From positions 36,788,040 to 36,852,039 of the forward strand of contig OZ024936.1 of NCBI GenBank assembly GCA_964017235.1: DNA of 64,000 nt. Direction: 5' to 3'. The stretch is from Sabellastarte sp. h YS-2021 (Eukaryota; Annelida; Polychaeta; Sabellida; Sabellidae). Shown in pieces: positions 46,410 through 56,414 of the stretch (position 1 is the first letter of the stretch; every line of letters begins with the position of its first letter). A model generated the notes under the pieces. That model saw only the letters and a program-made list of their open reading frames with translations. It was not told the origin of the DNA and ran no database searches. The translations under genes and the position numbers were made by a program.

Positions 46410-47475
46410 ATGCCAAGGACTGCTGGCCCGGAACCAGGGTGTACTACAGGAAAAGACTTTGAACTTTGTAAATTGTCATGTTGCAAAAAGTGTACCTTCT
46501 GCGCCCGGGCACTCGCAAAAGAAAGAGTTAAGTCCCGGGCAGTCAGAGTGTCAGATACCAAGAAATTACAAATTAAAATATGTGAACAGTGTTTCTTGTG
46601 TCACTCAACTGTCTGTTGTCCAACCTGTAGTAAATGTCCCCAATGTTGCACAAAATCCACCTGTAGGGGCCAGACTTCAAAGTTTTTGGAAAACTTGGCT
46701 AAATCTAGGGGCCGGTCCGAAGGTAGTTCAAATCCTGAGAGAGGGTTACTCCCTCCCCTTCCGGATCTGCCCCCAACTCACACGATCCCCTACAGTCATA
46801 AGCCGGTATGTCAATCCCCACAGGAACAGCTACCTGTTGGAGGCATTACATCAGCTTATAGACAAAAAAGCGGTAGAAAGGGTTCAAAATCCAAGATCAC
46901 TAGGATTCTTCAACCGACTATTCTTAGTCCCAAAACCCAACAACAAATGGAGGCCAATACTGGACCCAAGCAACTTAACGTTTTCCTCAAAGTGGAAAAG
47001 TTCAAAATGGAGACACCGGAAACCATCAGAACATCTCTCCAGCAAGGAGAGTGGGTCACCTCAGTAGACTTCAAAGATGCCTACTTTCACATACCGATAC
47101 AGGAACAATCCAGAAAATATCTACGTTTTCATGTCCAGGGCCGGACTTACCAGTTCAAAGCATTGCCTTTCGGTCTGTCCACAGCGCCCATGGAGTTCAC
47201 TGTATTAGCCAAAGAGGTGAAACTGATGGCCATACACAAGGGTATAAGAATCCACCAGTACCTAGACGACTGGTTGGTGAGAGCCAGATCTCAACACCTT
47301 TGTCTCCAACATACCCAAATTCTGGTCCAGATGTGCCAGAACCTCGGTTGGCTAGTGAATCTAGAGAAATCAGAACTGTAACCCAAACAAGTATTCGACT
47401 TCGTCGGTTACCAGTTCGACCTCAGGTCCGGCCGGGTGAGACCGACCCCGGACCGGTGGCAAAGCTACACATGAG
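46410..47475 (+). pseudogene. DIRS element 2 reverse transcriptase, broken
   Basis: The frame at 46459-47067 carries the RT start (EGYSLPFRICPQLTRSPTVI, RLFLVPKPNNKWRPILDPSNL). It shifts near 46980-46990 into 46410-47381, which carries FKMETPETIRTSL, WVTSVDFKDAYFHIPI (motif A), FKALPFGLSTAPMEF (motif B) and IHQYLDDWLVRA (motif C, YLDD). TAA at 47379-47381 interrupts LEKSEL*PKQVFDFVGYQFDL. After RPTPDRW (about 47459) the sequence jumps to LHMRPIQWHLKNNW in another frame; relatives carry extra residues there, so a deletion is likely. All catalytic Asp are present, but the enzyme cannot be made from one frame. Confidence 0.88.
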
Positions 47476-48580
47476 ACCTATACAGTGGCACCTCAAAAAC
47501 AATTGGAGGGTACCAGAATCTCTGGAAAAGATTATCCCTCTACCAAGGTCCCTGCACCCACACTTACGATGGTGGTTAGAAGAAGACAAGGTTCTTCAAG
47601 GCCAACCTTTACACCCAGTAAGGCATGCTCTGCAAATTTTTACAGACGCATCAAAAGAAGGGTGGGGCGCTCACTTAAACGAGTTTACTACAAGAGGTTA
47701 CTGGTCGATACCAGAAAGCAAACTGCACATAAACCTTCTAGAACTAAAAGCAGTTTTCCTAGCATTGAAAGAGTTCCAAGATCTCTGTGTAGGAAAAATA
47801 GTTCTAGTAGCAACCGACAATACTACAGTAGTATCTTAAATAAACAAGGAAGGAGGAATGAGGTCGGGCCCACTGTGTGCCCTACTGTGGAGAATCTTGA
47901 CCTGGTGTTCCCAGCGACAAGTAACTCTCCAAGCTCGACACATTCCAGGCCACTTAAATGTGATAGCCGACAAACTGTCCAGGCTGGGTCAAACCATCCA
48001 GACAGAGTGGTCCCTCCTTCCGGAAGTCTTCCAACAGTTATGCATCCGGTGGCACCGGCCTCAAATAGACCTGTTTGCCACGAGGTTCAATCACAAATTA
48101 CCTCAGTTTGTCTCTCCGGTACCGGACTCCCTGGCAGTAGCAGTAGATGCACTCACTCTGCCTTGGGAGGACCTGGATGCATACGCTTTTCCACCGATAG
48201 CCATATTGGGCAAAGTGGTGGAGAAGCTTCTGGACTCCCCGTGCAAGAGACTCATTCTGATTGCCCCGGGGTGGCCCAACATGCCTTGGTTTTGGGACTT
48301 GGTGAACATGTCCAGCCAGGTCCCTCTCAGCCTGCCCATCCTGCCCAATCTGCTAACACAACCATTCAATCAGATCCCTCACAGAAATCTGACCAACCTA
48401 AATCTCCATGCCTGGCTCCTAGAGCCACAAAGATCAAGGAGCAGGGCTTCTCTGAGGCAGTGGCAGCAAGAATTGAGGCTCCTCAAAGAAGATCAACCAG
48501 ATCAGTCTATGAGGCAAAGTGGACCATTTTTAAGAAGTGGTGTGTCTCTAATCAGGTGGACTTCGGGTCACCACCTATAA
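47476..48580 (+). pseudogene. DIRS element 2 RNase H, one nonsense codon
   Basis: One frame reads HALQIFTDASKEGWGAHL (D), HINLLELKAVFLALK (E), VLVATDNTTVVS (D) and QARHIPGHLNVIADKLSRLG (D), the four acidic sites of RNase H. A single TAA at 47837-47839 stands where element 1 has the Tyr of VVAYINKKGG. The frame is then open from 47858 to 48580, through LVFDL-like DIRS-specific sequence (IDLFATRFNHKLPQFVSPV, LILIAPGWPNMPWFWDL). Its last 290 bp overlap the recombinase frame. Confidence 0.88.
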
Positions 48581-49494
48581 AGTCGGTCGCTGACTTCCTT
48601 ATGTACCTCTTTGAGGACAAGAAGCTTCAGCCCAGTACCATCGATGGATACAGGTCTGCCATTGCTGATAAGCTAGGTGACACAACAGTCAATATCAGTA
48701 AAGATGATAATCTCACTCGCCTCTTGGAAAGTTTCCACAGAAATAGACCCAAAGGGCGCAGGGGAATACCCTCCTGGAACCTCTCCCTGGTATTACACCA
48801 GCTGACAAAGGCTCCTTTTGAACCTCTGAAAGAGGCATCACTGAAGCATTTGACCTTCAAAACTGTATTCCTGTTAGCCTTGGGCTCGGGTAAAAGAAGA
48901 AGTGAGATTCATGCATGGCAACATAAGAACATCCGACACCAGTCTGACTGGTCCAAGGTGTCTCTATTTCCATCCCCCAGCTTTCTTTCCAAGAACCAGC
49001 TGGCCAAGGAGGGCCCGGGAAGTGTAGCCCCAGTGGTCATACCAGCCCTGGCACCTACTCTGGATAGATCCCTCAAGTCTGATAGATCCCTTTGTCCGAT
49101 CAGGGCCTTGCGCTACTATCTGGACAGAACTTCAGACATAAGGCAGGACAAGCAACTGGTTTTTGTCTCCTTCAAGAAAGGTTTCGACAAAGACATTTCA
49201 CCTGCCACTATCTCCTCTTGGATCAAACAGACTGTGATCTTGTGCTATGAGCTCTCTGATCACCAGGCCCACACCCTACATCAAGTCAAAGCCCATGATG
49301 TCAGGGCCTTCGCTGCTTCCAAGGCTTTCCAATCCGGAGTCTCCTTGGAGCAGATTTTATCAGCCTGCCACTGGAAATCTCACAACACCTTCACCCAATT
49401 CTATCTGAAGGATGTGGCCTGGGCTGATTCAGAGCTCTACCATCTCGGTCCGGTCGTGGCTGCTCAGCAGATCCACCAACGGACTGATACTTAG
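47485..49494 (+). CDS. DIRS tyrosine recombinase (element 2), open frame
   Basis: An uninterrupted 669-codon frame. Recombinase homology begins only around 48290; the first 260 or so codons mirror the RNase H frame and may not be translated, so the true start is unresolved. The core-binding domain lies near residues 310-440 (EGFS-like RATKIKEQGFSEAVAARI, FEDKKLQPSTIDGYRSAI). The catalytic tetrad is complete: Arg in GSGKRRSEIH (48895-48897), His and Arg of AHDVRAF (49294-49305), Tyr of FTQFYLKDV (49402-49404), with CHWKSHNTF between. The enzyme would join the circular DNA to a target without duplication. It is the only one of the three DIRS recombinases here with all catalytic residues. Confidence 0.9.
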   Translation: MAPQKQLEGTRISGKDYPSTKVPAPTLTMVVRRRQGSSRPTFTPSKACSANFYRRIKRRVGRSLKRVYYKRLLVDTRKQTAHKPSRTKSSFPSIERVPRSLCRKNSSSSNRQYYSSILNKQGRRNEVGPTVCPTVENLDLVFPATSNSPSSTHSRPLKCDSRQTVQAGSNHPDRVVPPSGSLPTVMHPVAPASNRPVCHEVQSQITSVCLSGTGLPGSSSRCTHSALGGPGCIRFSTDSHIGQSGGEASGLPVQETHSDCPGVAQHALVLGLGEHVQPGPSQPAHPAQSANTTIQSDPSQKSDQPKSPCLAPRATKIKEQGFSEAVAARIEAPQRRSTRSVYEAKWTIFKKWCVSNQVDFGSPPIKSVADFLMYLFEDKKLQPSTIDGYRSAIADKLGDTTVNISKDDNLTRLLESFHRNRPKGRRGIPSWNLSLVLHQLTKAPFEPLKEASLKHLTFKTVFLLALGSGKRRSEIHAWQHKNIRHQSDWSKVSLFPSPSFLSKNQLAKEGPGSVAPVVIPALAPTLDRSLKSDRSLCPIRALRYYLDRTSDIRQDKQLVFVSFKKGFDKDISPATISSWIKQTVILCYELSDHQAHTLHQVKAHDVRAFAASKAFQSGVSLEQILSACHWKSHNTFTQFYLKDVAWADSELYHLGPVVAAQQIHQRTDT

Positions 49495-49835
49495 AGGGGA
49501 GTGACACATATCTGTATATATTGCACTTTTAGTTAAGAAGTATTAAAAAAAAAAATCTTCTCAGGTACTTCCTCCGGGGGTCTTACTTCTATGAGACTGA
49601 ACTCATCCCTCTCTTCCCCTACCTCAGAGCAGGTCTGTTAAAAAAGGGGGGGGGGGGGCAAGGTCGACTCTGACGGTTCCAGTCCGGTTAACCGGATGAT
49701 GATATTCGACCAGAGCCTTAGGGGTTTTTGACTGCAAGGTCTACCCAGGCTTCAAGACGGAGTTTTTTCATTATCTCTATCATGAGTTCACACAAGTCCC
49801 TAGTAACTTACCCGCCGACCAAGCGGTAGTTATTC
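49495..49835 (+). other. DIRS element 2 post-coding region with poly-G tract
   Basis: After the YR stop: an A-run (49545-49555), then AAAAA followed by 13 G at 49646-49658 and CAAGGTCG. The layout matches the equivalent place in element 1. Confidence 0.75.
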
Positions 49836-49932
49836 AGCTATTGTCCATTGGATAGGATGTATTAACGCAATAAAATTGCAAATTTAATAGGTAAATTAAA
49901 TTTTTATAAGTTAATACCCTATCCAATGGACA
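49836..49932 (+). repeat. DIRS element 2 internal complementary region
   Basis: First half complements the left end (TTGTCCATTGGATAGGATGT, ATTAACGCAATAAAA); second half complements the right end (TTGCAAATTTAATAGGTAAA to CCCTATCCAATGGAC). The joint AATAAAA|TTGCAA defines the outer ends of the element. AATAAA lies at 49869-49874. Confidence 0.9.
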
Positions 49933-49985
49933 CACAAGACCCTCCCACCGACCCTGCTATCAGCTTACTAGGGGTCTAATGGTTT

Positions 49986-50204
49986 AGACAACGAAAAAGA
50001 TGCTATGACGTCATGCTGTCTAGACAGGAAGGAAGTACCACACGCCACCTGGCGAGTGCACAGCATTGGACCGGTCTGGCCGGTGGAGACACAGGACGTC
50101 TTTTTCTGACGTTTGGCGGGCCGGTCTGCGCCGACCGGATAAGCTATTGTCCATTGGATAGGGTATTAACTTATAAAAATTTAATTTACCTATTAAATTT
50201 GCAA
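49986..50204 (-). repeat. DIRS element 2 right inverted terminal repeat
   Basis: Inverse of 44040-44232 plus about 40 bp of unique extension ending TTAAATTTGCAA. TGACGTCA at 50006-50013. Confidence 0.9.
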
Positions 50205-50538
50205 ATTCATCTAGTTTTTGATGAGCTATCAGATAGTAAAGCAGCAAACCTGTTGCACCCTGGACAGCTGAGTAATAGCTACTTTAAAATTGTGACTGTT
50301 GAGTAAATCCATTGTAACTGAAAAACTACTGCAGTTACAGGATTTTCCTAAAATAATTTGTTCAGCTACTTTTTCCTTAACTATAAGATGGCATATCGTT
50401 TGGGGTTCCATTGCATGTCATAAGTGAGCAATAGCTATTTTCTTATTTGTAGCAAAATTATGATGGAAATAAATGTCAAATACCTTCACAAGTACCAAAG
50501 TTAGGCAAATCTTTTCATTTGTTATTCATCTAGTTTTT
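50205..50538 (+). repeat. Higher-order E unit after DIRS element 2
   Basis: Resumes at ATTCATCTAGTTTTTGATGAG and runs one dimer period to TTATTCATCTAGTTTTT at 50538, where a LINE joins. Confidence 0.85.
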
Positions 50539-52030
50539 CGGTTGAAAATCAGGAAACTTCGCAAGATAAATAAAACTGAATTTATGTCTGACATTGTAAA
50601 TTCTGAGCTTATCCAGGCTCCTTACAAAACAGCTAGCTTACTTTCACACCAGTACTTTCATACCCTTAGGAACATACTTGACAAGCATGCACCTGTACAT
50701 GAATGTAAAACCCCACAACATGTCAACAAAGGGTTCATCAACAGTGAGATTTTGGCAGCAAAGAGACGTAAGCGCAAACTCGAAAGGGAGTGGCGAAAGG
50801 ACAACTCTGCCATAAACCGCAGTAGGTATAGAGCCGCTGTGAACCATTTCAACCGTCTCGTGGAATGTGCAAAAACCAAACACTACAGTGATATGGTTAG
50901 GGAAAATGAGGATAACCCCAAGGCCTTGTGGAATTCCATAAAGAAAGTCCTCCATAGATCACCAAAAATGGTACTTCCAGATTATACCACCATGAACAGT
51001 CTAGTCAATATTTTTGGCAGGTATTTTGCAGACAAATTTGCTAAATTAAGATCTGGATTACTGTCTACTGATGCCGATCCCCCTGTCTCAGGTTCCTACA
51101 AAAACAAGTTTGTTTCTTTCCGGACCATGTCAGAGGAAGAAGTCCTTAAAATCATAAAGTCCACACCGCTTAAATTAAATCCTGACAAGACAGAATTCAT
51201 AGTGATTGGTGATGATCAAATTAGAAGTTCCCTGAAGTCATCTTTCCCAGTGAGTTTGCTTGGCAACACCATGGAACCAGCTGAATCGGTAAAAAACCTT
51301 GGTGTCATCCTGGATGCTGGAAATTCAATGCAAAGACACGTGGCTAATCTATGTCGCATAAGTTACTACCTTCTCCGGGAACTACGAAGGGTCCACAGGT
51401 ACTTAAATCATGAAACAGCTGTAAAGGTGGCAAATGCCTTGGTAAGCAGTCGTCTGGATTACTGTAACTCACTGCTTTACAACACAAAAAAGGCATATAC
51501 TAGCAGACTACAGAGAGTTCAAAATGCCTTATGTCGGACGGTGTGCAAGCTAAATAAATACTGTCATGTTACACCCTTCCTGCACAAACTACACTGGCTC
51601 CCCATTCATTACCGTATACTGTTCAAATATAATCTCCTCATTTGTAAAGCAATACATTTGAGCCAACCTCCATATCTCTCCGCTCTAATTAGGCGGAGTG
51701 ATCTCACACGGGGCAATCGCCTATCAATTTCCTCATCTAAACCAAATAAACGCTCAGGGCTACGCAGTTTCATAGCAGGGGCTCCCACAGAGTGGAACAA
51801 GCTTCCTCAAGCCATCAGAACCATAGAAAGCATTTCTGGTTTCAGGAAACAGTTGAAAACATACGTTTTTAGATTGGCTTATCCTCCACCATAGCCTATC
51901 TCCCCTACCGCACGCTAATATGGAAACGGACATCTTTCTGGAACTGGACTATCCCTTTTTGCACATCAGCGCCTTAGAGGATGTTTACATCAAATTCGGC
52001 GCTATATAAGTGTTTCTTACTTACTTACTT
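50539..52030 (+). mobile_element. CR1/L2-like LINE, 5' truncated and RT-core deleted
   Basis: The left host sequence (CTAGTTTTT) breaks at 50538. The 3' end has CGCTATATAAGTGTTTCTTA followed by a TTAC repeat (52015-52030), the short tandem tail used by CR1/L2 elements in place of poly(A). The 3' UTR is short. The right flank does not continue the E array, so a rearrangement accompanied or followed insertion. Confidence 0.88.
50545..51894 (+). pseudogene. CR1/L2 ORF2 with in-frame loss of the RT core
   Basis: An open frame (from 50473 including flank; LINE part about 450 codons) joins two halves of a CR1/L2 ORF2. The N-terminal half is the linker before RT (APVHECKTP, KRRKRKLEREWR, CAKTKHYSDMV, NPKALWNSIKKVL, EEEVLKIIKSTP). 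At about 51168 it jumps to the thumb and C-terminal half (LKLNPDKTEFIVIG, VKNLGVILD, VSSRLDYCNSLLYN, LHKLHWLPIHYRI, GAPTEWNKLP). The LDPIP-type entry, GVPQGSVLGP-type motif B and YADD are all absent. There is no stop codon. It cannot be a polymerase. It could be a recent deletion derivative or a protein kept for another reason; the first is more likely. Confidence 0.88.
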
Positions 52031-53040
52031 TTTCAAAAGCTTCCTTTCCTGTGTCCTTTATATTTTTGTTGCTTTTGCAGATGTAGGTCAATAGCTAAGT
52101 GAGTAGATAACTGAGCAAGAGCTACTAAAATGAGTAAATGTCTTTTATCTCTAAAAATATTTTAGGTAGGCAATTTCTTCTAAATAAGCCATTCGCCTAC
52201 TTTTGGGTGATCCACCACATAGTGAAGTTGCACAACTGTAGCTCTGTGGATAGGTGAGTAATAGCTACTAAAATGAGTAAATGTCTTTTATCTGTAAAAG
52301 TATTACAGGTAGGCAATTTCTTCTAAATAAGTCATGCACCTACTTTTGGGTGATCTACCATATATTGAAGTTGCAGAACTGTATCTCTTTGGATAGCTGA
52401 GTAATAGCTACTAAAATGAGTAAATGTCTTTTATCTCTAAAAGTATTACAGGTAGGCAATTTCTTCTAAATAAGTCATTCACCTACTTTTGGGTGATCTA
52501 CTACATATTGAAGTTGCAGAACTGTATCTCTTTGGATAGCTGAGTAATAGCTACTAAAATGAGTAAATGTCTTTTATCTCTAAAAGTATTACAGGTAGGC
52601 AATTTCTTCTAAATAAGTCATTCACCTACTTTTGGGTGATCTACCACATAGTGAAGTTGCAGAACTGTAGCTCTTTGGATAACTGAGTAATAGCTACTAA
52701 AATGAGCAAATGTCAATCTCTAAAAGTATTACAGGTAGGCAATTTCTTCTAAATAAGTCATTCACCTACTTTTGGGTGATCTACCACATAGTGAAGTTGC
52801 AGAACTGTAGCTCTTTGGATGGCAGAGTAATAGCCACTAAAATAAGTAAATATCTTTTATCTCTAAAAGTGTTACAGATAGGCAATTTCTTCTAAATACG
52901 TCCTTACCTACTTTGGGTTGATCTACTGCATAATAAAGTTGCAGAACTGTAGCTCTTTGGATAGCAGAGTAATAGCTACTAAAGTGAGTAAATGCCTTTT
53001 GTCTTTAAAAGTATTGCAATTAAACATTAAACTTGTTGTC
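52031..53040 (+). repeat. Tandem array F, about 140-bp units
   Basis: Seven units with AATGAGTAAATGTCTTTTAT, ACAGGTAGGCAATTTCTTC and GAAGTTGCAGAACTGTAGCT. Units at 52400-52700 are nearly identical. Related units lie just before exon 1 at 10430-10660. Confidence 0.9.
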
Positions 53041-54260
53041 ACTTCTACATGTGCCTCCATCTCACAAGAAAATTTATATTCCACTATCTTTAGTACATCT
53101 AATTTATGTGGCGGGAGATAAATGCATGCGTCAGAATGCTTGTTTTAATTAAAATCCGCCAACTGAAAGTGCAGATATGCACGCAATATATATAACAATG
53201 AAGATAAGTTTTATATTTTAAAATTAAATGGTTGTGAGCAATTTCCTAGCAAGTTGTTTACATCCGCCATTGTTAGGCAAGATTTCATGCAAGACAAGAG
53301 CAAGACGTGGCGAGATCCTTCCGAAATGGCCAGTGCTGGAGTCGTACCCTAGCAAATCTACTCGAAATGTAATGCATCAAACAAAAGCATGATCTCTACA
53401 CGGAAACAGTTGAAACAACTAGCTGAAATGATGATCTTTATGGCATCACTCTGGAGTACACGTCTGTGTGAACAACTTTTCCTCTATAAATACAGGGCCC
53501 AGGGACATGGTGTTTTTGTAAAAGATACCTCATCTATCAAGGATGAAAAATTTTTCAGGTCATGCGGATCTGTTTGTTTGTCTGTTCCCCAGAACCATTA
53601 CAATTGAAGTACCCGCATCCAAAGTGTGAAAATTTGAAAACTTTAACACACTTTTCTCATTCACTATTGCAGGAATTTCTCTCTTATCTTAAGGGCTGTC
53701 GGGGTATTGTTTTCACCCATGGTGTCTGGATGGGCAGTGGGAAAAAGTTTGTCCGGGCTGTATCTCAGAAACCATAAGGTGTAGGAAGTTGACACTTGGT
53801 AGGGACATTGGTTAGGGGGTGTAAGTATGCATCATGATGTAACCATACTTAAAATGTAGCCATACTTCAAACATGTTTCTCTTATGACAAAGATATATGG
53901 ATTGCTCCAACTGATTATTACATGTACTTTTACATAATTGTGCTATTTCCATTGACATCTATTCTCCAGTTAATGTATTCTACAGCGTCATAATTTTAGT
54001 TTACTGATTAATGCTGTCATCTTGCTATTGAATTGTCTTCTTTTAATACTTCATCTTTACATACATTTTCTTTCTTTTACATATTTTTCTCTACTTAAAC
54101 ATTATTTGGACCTTTATATAACTGACACTGCTCTAGAAGTATCCCAATCTTTGTGCTGTTTCACTACTGCTATATCTTGTGGTGTTGAAAAATATTTCCC
54201 CAGGCTGTGGGGTACGGGCATCTGTGAAGCTTTTTTTAATGCATTAAAATTCTTGAAATC
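53041..54260 (+). repeat. Dispersed element head region, partial
   Basis: GGCGGGAGATAAATGC at 53111 starts a segment related to 29680-29948 (TATGGCATCACTCTGGAGTA, ACATGGTGTTTTTGTAAAAG). Then come GTGTGAAAATTTG (matching 35970-36000), a block shared with 11320-11560, and TTAATGCTGTCATCTTG (matching 21945-21965). I read it as a longer, second member of the element split at 29949. No gene. Confidence 0.55.
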
Positions 54261-54438
54261 ATGCACTTAAACACTTATAACTTGAAAACTATTGCATTTA
54301 GAGAATTTTGTTTTAATATGTTAGTCAGCTACTTTTTCCATAGCTACAACATGGTGAGTTACTTGGGTGTCTTTCCCAATAGCTGAGTAATAGCTACTTT
54401 TTGACTTTTCAGTACATTCCATAATTAGTAAAATCACT
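54261..54438 (+). repeat. E unit, left of the Ngaro-like insertion
   Basis: One E unit (ACTTGAAAACTATTGCATTT at 54281) ending at GTAAAATCACT, where equivalent units elsewhere continue TGTAACTT-AAAACTATTGC. The continuation is found at 60191. Confidence 0.75.
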
Positions 54439-54897
54439 GGTCAGTTGCAGGAGGTGAACACAGTTTAAAAGAAAGACACTGATATATTCTTTAACCATTA
54501 TAGTTTGGAGTTTTATTATAAAAACAACATTTACATGAACAAGTGTGAGCACATACATGTTAATTAACACAATTAGTCTTGTTATACACCAAGTTACTAC
54601 CATTATAGTTATCTGAATTGCTTATTTAGAGATTTTCAAAGAACTTCTCACTACAAGTATCAGTTACAGTCTAGTTAAGCAACTCTTTGACAACTACTAC
54701 CACTATGTTAAAAATTTGTTACAATATGTACACAGATTTGTAGCTTGTATAAAAGCGTTCAAGCCTGAAAACACTGCCATAGAATTTAAAATAAATGATA
54801 CATAATTGCAGTGTATGTTTGGATTTAATTCCTATCATATAAAGAATGTTACCAAACTGTAGTAAAAATGAAAATTAAAATGCCAAACTCCAAACGT

Positions 54898-55860
54898 TTA
54901 CATGGTTAATAGCAAGCATTGAAATGTAGTGGGTACCGTACTAGCAGCAGTGGGAGTTGAATTGAGATATGTCCAAACAGCCTCAGACTTCCAACTACCA
55001 TGTTGTTTGATCTTTTCAAGGTCAATGTCATTGTCAAATGCCAGAGAAGCACCACTACGCCTGAAGGCATGAAAGGTGTAGGTTGTCGGGTTCCAACCCA
55101 AAGCTATGACCACTAGTTTTAAAAAGGATCTAACTTTTGGAGGTGTAAGTATTTGCTACCCATTCCTAGTATAAATTTGGAATAGAGGTTGTTGATTTCC
55201 TTGCGGAATGTGAGCCATTACCCATTTTAAAGCTTTAATGGGACATATCTCAAGGTTACCTAATGATGGCAATTGAACTATTTGAACTTTATCAGAAGCT
55301 TGCATACTTTTGCTGCATGTTATAATGATATGAGCCCCAGGCTTTGCCCAGATCAAATCATTTTTGATTGGAAATCGTGTTTTGTCGAAGCCTTGCAAAT
55401 TATTTGGAACTAAAGTTGACAGTCAAAAAAATCCAAAGAAGGCTGTCAGAAATAAGGCAACAAAGGTCTGGCCATTTTGAAATTTTCTTGATTTTTGAAT
55501 CAATTGTTCCAACATTTTAACTATAAAAACACCTTTAATTCTGACTCTCATACTAGCATTGACTTGGACCGACTTAAGAAACAAATGTACCTTCCGAGTT
55601 GTTAAGCATACAGTAGGCCAATTGAACATTGCAAAGAAATGTTTGAGCATTGACAGATGATTTCTTAGTGAACAACTTCTTAGACCATTTTGTGACAAGT
55701 ACTCTAGATAAGATAAGATAACACCTTCTGTAAATGGTTGTATTAAGTTCATGTACACAACAAAAGCCATGAATTGCTTAAAGGCCATGCTGTAGGTGGC
55801 AGAAGTCCTTGGTCGCAGTGCAGTAGCAATCCTGTTGTTGGCTTGAATTCGCAAAGTGTT
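54898..55860 (-). pseudogene. Ngaro-like tyrosine recombinase with two nonsense codons
   Basis: One frame runs through three segments. 55854-55423: N-terminal core-binding domain (NNRIATALRPRTSATYSMAF, FLTAFFGFF). 55398-55156: SKSMQASDKVQIVQLP, EICPIKALKWVM. 55113-54898: YTFHAFRRSG with the His-x-x-Arg pair, KQHGSWKSEAVWTYL with the probable nucleophile Tyr. TGA at 55425-55423 stands in FFGFF*LSTLVP, where the family has the catalytic Arg; a CGA to TGA transition would explain it. TAG at 55158-55156 is a second stop in the same frame. No frameshift is seen. Confidence 0.85.
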
Positions 55861-55941
55861 GATGATGGGTTTGTCTGAAAGTATAAATCGAGCAAAGCAG
55901 CAAGGTATTCAGGTACAGTGTAGGCCCTTCAGCCAAATACT

Positions 55942-56400
55942 TTAAATTTTAAAATCAGGCCATAACATATCACTCGAGGTTTCTTCCCAGATACAATTTT
56001 TTAGAAATTTTACTTGAATATTATTATATTCTTTATATACATCCCAACGTGACAGGATATCAGCTTTGATATTATCTGAACCATAAATGTGTTTAACTAC
56101 AATGTCCAAATTATATATAGCTGACAGCCACCATAACGTTCTGCAGCAGGCCATTAACCAGTTATCTCTAATTTTATTGGATTGACAAGCTGCAACTACG
56201 GCCATATTATCACACCAAATATACACTCTACTGTTTCTCCATTCATTACCCCATAATTTACAAGCCATTACCACATTGGCTGCCTCTAGTTGTACTATAG
56301 ATGTCAAATCTTTCAAAACCTGGGGAATTTTACATGAATATACTTTATTATCATATATTCCACCCGTACGTTGTAATGATGCATCTAAAAAACATTAAAG
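55942..56400 (-). pseudogene. Ngaro-like RNase H, frame-shifted from RT
   Basis: VFLDASLQRTGGIY (first Asp) begins just left of the RT stop in a different frame. Then follow SIVQLEAANVVMA (Glu), VYIWCDNMAVVAACQ (Asp) and HIYGSDNIKADILSRW (last Asp). The four acidic positions are retained. Separation from the RT by a stop and frame change around 56395-56415, in an A/T homopolymer-rich spot, indicates a small indel. Confidence 0.8.
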
Positions 56401-56414
56401 ACTTTCACATTTTT

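Larger units (their letters stand above)
44040..50204 (+). mobile_element. DIRS element 2, 6.2 kb, largely preserved
   Basis: Inserted at CAAATATGTT | ATTCATCTAG with no target duplication, as expected for recombinase-mediated integration. Order: left ITR, Gag, RT, RNase H, YR overlapping RNase H, poly-G, internal complementary region, right ITR. Gag and YR are open; RT/RNase H has a frameshift, two stops and a probable internal deletion. Element 1 is its diverged relative; element 3 belongs to another subfamily. Confidence 0.93.

Noticed and set aside
50473..50544. N-terminal 24 codons of the 473-codon CR1/L2 frame
   Set aside because: This is host satellite DNA that happens to be in frame with the LINE.
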